Source: Clostridia bacterium
GTDB taxonomy: Bacteria > Bacillota > Clostridia > Christensenellales > Aristaeellaceae
Length of the DNA: 8,687 nt
Reading direction: 5' to 3'
Assembly: GCA_016297535.1 (NCBI GenBank)
Contig: JAEDGL010000107.1
Coordinates: forward strand, 1 to 8,687
Shown piece by piece: positions 6,314 to 8,687 of this stretch. The translations under genes and the position numbers were made by a program. The notes beneath the pieces were generated by a model. That model did no database searches, was not told where the DNA came from, and saw only the letters and a list, made by a program, of their open reading frames with translations. Position 1 is the stretch's first letter. Each line of letters starts with the position of its first letter.

Positions 6314-7175
6314 AAGCCCGCACAAGCGCATAGCATACCGCCCCGTGAAGCGCCCGCATGGCCAGCAGCTTCGCGGGGCGGATGCTTTTTTCCAGAAACA
6401 GCAGGTTCTGCAGCCATATGCTAAGCCCACCAAAGCCGCACAGAGCGCTGAGCAGCGCCTGCGGATGCGTGCAGGTGCGGATAACGCTGTTTGATCCTCC
6501 GCCAATTTCCATCACTGCCCACAAAACAGCCAGCCAATCCGCATGGCGCGCCGTCCATGCGGGAAAAATAGCCCCGAGCAGGCTGCGTACAAGCGCTGCC
6601 GCCACCGAGAACACCATCATCGCTCCGCACACACACAAAAGCGACTGCGCGCTTTGGGCAATGGCCTGCGGCAGGGCGGTTTTGTCAGCCGGGGTCCGCC
6701 GCGCCGCCGCTGCGGGGGCTTTGTCCGCTGTTGAAAGAACGCGCCACAGGCCCGCCGTAACCGCCGCGCCAAGCCAGTGCAGGCCCAAAAGCAGCCAGCC
6801 GTCCCGGGCGCTTTCCAGCCAGCCTGCCAGCGTGCCGGTAAAAAACATGGGACTCATCACCCCCGTCAGGCAAAGCAGGCACTCCCAATCCCTTTCCGAA
6901 AACGCCTCCCGCCTTCCTACGGCGCGCTGCGCCGACGCGGGCGAGCCCGCCGCAAACGAAAACAGCGTAAGCTCCAGCCATCGCCCCAGAGAGGAACGTT
7001 CGTATTTTGTGCAATCCGGCAGCATTTTGCCCAGCACCATCATCGGCAGCAGCGCGGGCAGCACTCCGTTTACAAAGCAGCGCGCGGCCGCGAGCGCCGC
7101 AGCCATGGCGGCATGCGAGAAAACAAGCAAACCCAGCATGAGCCCAGCGCAAACGATTGCCATCAATTTTTCCAC
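6300..7175 (-). CDS. Short YlbJ/SpoVV-like sporulation membrane protein
   Basis: The 291-residue polytopic protein resembles YlbJ (SpoVV), which in B. subtilis carries dipicolinic acid towards the forespore. Landmarks are FVNGVLPALLPMMVLGKML (34-52), LFSFAAGSPASAQ (71-83) in the place of the usual small-residue/SGYP segment, TGVMSPMFFTGTLAGWL (104-120), EIGGGSN (223-229) and the hallmark CGFGGLSIWLQN (246-257) followed by R-ALHG. The family is usually near 400 residues, so this member is clearly shorter, and its middle is condensed around residues 145-180, a hydrophilic Ala/Thr-rich loop. The reading frame is intact, so it is a short variant and not a visible frameshift. The start is uncertain: GTG at 7175 has GGGAGG only 2 bases away, while TTG at 7166 and ATG at 7163 have long spacers. 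The gene is divergent from prs and convergent with gtrA. The family is likely; the exact transport role is not shown. Confidence 0.75.
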   Translation of the reverse strand: MEKLMAIVCAGLMLGLLVFSHAAMAAALAAARCFVNGVLPALLPMMVLGKMLPDCTKYERSSLGRWLELTLFSFAAGSPASAQRAVGRREAFSERDWECLLCLTGVMSPMFFTGTLAGWLESARDGWLLLGLHWLGAAVTAGLWRVLSTADKAPAAAARRTPADKTALPQAIAQSAQSLLCVCGAMMVFSVAAALVRSLLGAIFPAWTARHADWLAVLWAVMEIGGGSNSVIRTCTHPQALLSALCGFGGLSIWLQNLLFLEKSIRPAKLLAMRALHGAVCYALVRAFSPF

Positions 7176-7288
7176 ATCCTCCCGTCCGCTGCTTGATTTT
7201 ATGCCCTGCTCCTGCCCAAAACGCCTGGAAAAGGATGGAACTTTTCTGCAGAAATCGACAAAAGGTTTGGTTTTTTGCGTTTACACTC

Positions 7289-7317
7289 TTTTCATGTAAG
7301 GGGTTTTGGGGTATACT
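7289..7317 (+). promoter_or_regulatory. Sigma-A-type promoter of the PRPP synthetase gene
   Basis: TTTTCA at 7289-7294 and TATACT at 7312-7317 are separated by exactly 17 bases (4 of 6 and 5 of 6 matches to consensus). The expected transcription start lies near 7324, giving a leader of about 45 bases. The position between the divergent ylbJ-like gene and prs is right. Confidence 0.65.
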
Positions 7318-7356
7318 TGTGTTGTTTCTCTATCCATCATCACGGCGAAGCGCAAG

Positions 7357-7362
7357 AAGGAG
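7357..7362 (+). promoter_or_regulatory. Ribosome-binding site that decides the prs start
   Basis: AAGGAG ends one base before the ATG at 7364 but lies 7 bases before the in-frame GTG at 7370. Usual spacing therefore favours the GTG, shortening the protein by two residues. Confidence 0.7.
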
Positions 7363-7369
7363 AATGACT

Positions 7370-8584
7370 GTGACGGATTTTGTAAGCAACTGGAACAATG
7401 AACTTCTGACCCGCCCTCTCGGCCCTCTCGGAATCATTGCCATGCCCGGCTGCGAGGAGACTGCAAAGAAGATCAACGACTACCTGATGAAATGGTACGA
7501 GCAGCAGGAAGCGCTGGAGGATATGCCCCTGTACGCGCAGATGGGCGCCAACCGCGAAAACTTCCTGATCGAAGTTCATTGTCCCCGGTTCGGAACGGGC
7601 GAAGGCAAAGCCATCATCAAGGATTCTGTCCGCGGCTATGATATCTACATTCTGTGTGACCCCGGTGCTTACAATGTAACCTTCAAAATGTACGGCATGC
7701 AGGTGCCCATGTCTCCCGACGATCATTATCAGGATCTCAAGCGTGTCATCGCCGCGATCGGCGGCAAGGCCAAGCGCGTAAGCGTGATTATGCCCTACAT
7801 GTACGAGGGCCGTCAGCACCGCCGATCCAGCCGTGAAAGCCTCGACTGCGCCATGATGCTGCAGGAGCTGGAGGGCATGGGCGTTGCCAACATCATCACC
7901 TTCGACGCGCACGACCCCCGCGTGCAAAACGCCATTCCCTACGCCAGCTTTGAAAGCTTTATGCCCAGCTACCAGATTTTGAAAGCCCTGTTCCGCGAGC
8001 AGAAGGATCTGCGCATCGACCGCAACCATATGATGATCGTAAGCCCCGACGAGGGCGCGCTGGACCGCAACATCTTCTACTCCTCGGTGCTGGGCGTTAA
8101 CATGGGCTTTTTCTACAAGCGCCGCGACTACACCCGCGTGGTCAACGGCCGCAACCCCATCATCGCCCACGAATATCTGGGCGATAGCGTGGAGGGCAAG
8201 GATATCCTCGTTTCCGATGATATCATCTCCTCGGGCGATTCCATCCTGGATCTGGCCCGCCAGCTGAAAAAGCGCAAGGCCAACCGCATCTTTGCCGCCG
8301 CTACCTTCGGGCTGTTCACCAATGGCATCGAGGCCTTCAACCAGGCCTACGAGGAGGGGCTGATCCACCGCGTCATCTCCACCAACCTTACCTACTGCAG
8401 GCCCGAGCTGCGCGAGGCGCCCTGGTTTATCGAGGCGGATATGAGCAAGTACATGTCCTACATCATCGCCACCCTCAACCACGACCGCAGCCTGAGCAAG
8501 CTGCTCACCCCCTACGACCGCATCAAAAACCTGCTGGGCCGCTATCAGGAGCAGCAGACCGCCAACGGCTTCCGTCTGGTGTAA
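7370..8584 (+). CDS. prs: Ribose-phosphate pyrophosphokinase, long clostridial type
   Basis: This enzyme makes PRPP from ribose 5-phosphate and ATP for purine, pyrimidine, His, Trp and NAD synthesis. The 404 residues contain the family blocks in order. IMPYMYEGRQHRRSSRES (about 140-157) corresponds to the ATP-binding PY-x-Y-x-RQD region, and FDAHDPRVQNAIP (178-190) to the DLHA-x-QIQ-x-FF region. KRRDYTRVV (250-258) corresponds to the flexible catalytic loop, and DILVSDDIISSGDSI (278-292) to the PRPP-binding loop. Canonical bacterial Prs has about 315 residues and reads DLHA and VVDDIISTGGT. The deviations here, and about 80 extra residues mostly at the N-terminus, place it in a divergent longer class. 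The loop Asp pair and the catalytic Lys-Arg are kept, so activity is expected. The frame is open to 7157, but that part lies over the promoter and is not translated. The gene appears to be transcribed alone and is followed by hairpins. Confidence 0.92.
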   Translation: MTDFVSNWNNELLTRPLGPLGIIAMPGCEETAKKINDYLMKWYEQQEALEDMPLYAQMGANRENFLIEVHCPRFGTGEGKAIIKDSVRGYDIYILCDPGAYNVTFKMYGMQVPMSPDDHYQDLKRVIAAIGGKAKRVSVIMPYMYEGRQHRRSSRESLDCAMMLQELEGMGVANIITFDAHDPRVQNAIPYASFESFMPSYQILKALFREQKDLRIDRNHMMIVSPDEGALDRNIFYSSVLGVNMGFFYKRRDYTRVVNGRNPIIAHEYLGDSVEGKDILVSDDIISSGDSILDLARQLKKRKANRIFAAATFGLFTNGIEAFNQAYEEGLIHRVISTNLTYCRPELREAPWFIEADMSKYMSYIIATLNHDRSLSKLLTPYDRIKNLLGRYQEQQTANGFRLV

Positions 8585-8595
8585 GCCAAAAACAC

Positions 8596-8630
8596 AAGCC
8601 CGCCTCCAACAACCATGTGGAGGCGGGCTT
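8596..8630. terminator. Strong 13-bp hairpin after prs
   Basis: AAGCCCGCCTCCA at 8596-8608 pairs perfectly with TGGAGGCGGGCTT at 8618-8630 around a 9-base loop. It starts 11 bases after the prs stop. On the plus strand no T tract follows (CAAGC). Read on the minus strand it is followed by GTGTTTTTGG, so it may better terminate transcription arriving from the right, or stabilise the prs mRNA end. Confidence 0.6.
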
Positions 8631-8658
8631 CAAGCTGTCGATCAACCCTCTGGGAGGC

Positions 8659-8682
8659 GTCGGAGGGCCGCAGCCCTCCGAC
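8659..8682. repeat. Second perfect hairpin at the window edge
   Basis: GTCGGAGGGC (8659-8668) pairs perfectly with GCCCTCCGAC (8673-8682) around the tetraloop CGCA and is followed by TCTTG. It could be an intrinsic terminator or an extragenic palindromic repeat. The window ends five bases later, so the downstream tail cannot be judged. Confidence 0.5.
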
Positions 8683-8687
8683 TCTTG

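Noticed and set aside
6358..7299. Open frame of 313 codons opposite the ylbJ-like gene
   Set aside because: Ser/Ala/Arg-rich shadow without any family features; the minus strand encodes a coherent membrane protein.
7280..7317. TTTACA at 7280-7285 as -35 element for the prs promoter
   Set aside because: Its distance to TATACT is 26 bases, too long for sigma-A; TTTTCA at 7289 gives 17.
7340..8482. Open frame of 380 codons opposite prs
   Set aside because: The prs frame is a recognised enzyme over its whole length; the antisense product has Val/Asp/His-rich shadow composition.

Overview
The window looks like a chromosomal segment of a GC-rich, probably endospore-forming member of the Clostridia (Bacillota). 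The evidence is the leftward set cwlD-like amidase, Mini-RNase III (mrnC) and flavin-dependent thymidylate synthase (thyX), a YlbJ/SpoVV-type sporulation membrane protein, strong AGGAGG-type ribosome sites, and TTG and GTG starts. No genus can be named from the sequence alone. I see no phage, transposase, CRISPR array, tRNA or rRNA.

Layout. Positions 1-1720 hold three minus-strand genes in one tight run: cwlD, then mrnC, then thyX, which leaves the window at its left edge. Positions 1721-2317 are a roughly 600-base non-coding stretch that is clearly poorer in GC than its surroundings. It contains six exact TTTTCCACA 9-mers, which fit the DnaA-box consensus TTWTNCACA, and three one-mismatch copies, all between 1797 and 2094. 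An AT-rich stretch lies immediately to their right. Positions 2318-6313 hold four plus-strand genes: an M20-peptidase-like protein that has lost most of its metal ligands, a large polytopic membrane protein of glycosyltransferase GT-C type (TTG start), a 71-residue unknown protein, and a GtrA-family membrane protein. The last three look like one operon for a lipid-linked sugar or cell-surface glycan step. A short YlbJ-like gene (6300-7175, minus) converges on gtrA and overlaps its end. It is divergent from a long-type PRPP synthetase gene (7370-8584, plus) that has its own sigma-A-like promoter. Two hairpins close the window.

The main observation is the DnaA-box array. Genes on both sides of it are transcribed away from it, as at a replication origin, and mrnC/thyX-type and prs genes are often origin-proximal in Bacillota. 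There is no dnaA, dnaN, rpmH or parB gene in the window. The array is therefore either a chromosomal origin (or half of one) separated from dnaA, or a DnaA-titrating or regulatory cluster of the kind known in Bacillus subtilis. The sequence supports DnaA binding; the choice between these roles is inference.

The second point of interest is the M20-like gene next to the array. It keeps the length and fold landmarks of the family but appears to be a pseudoenzyme.
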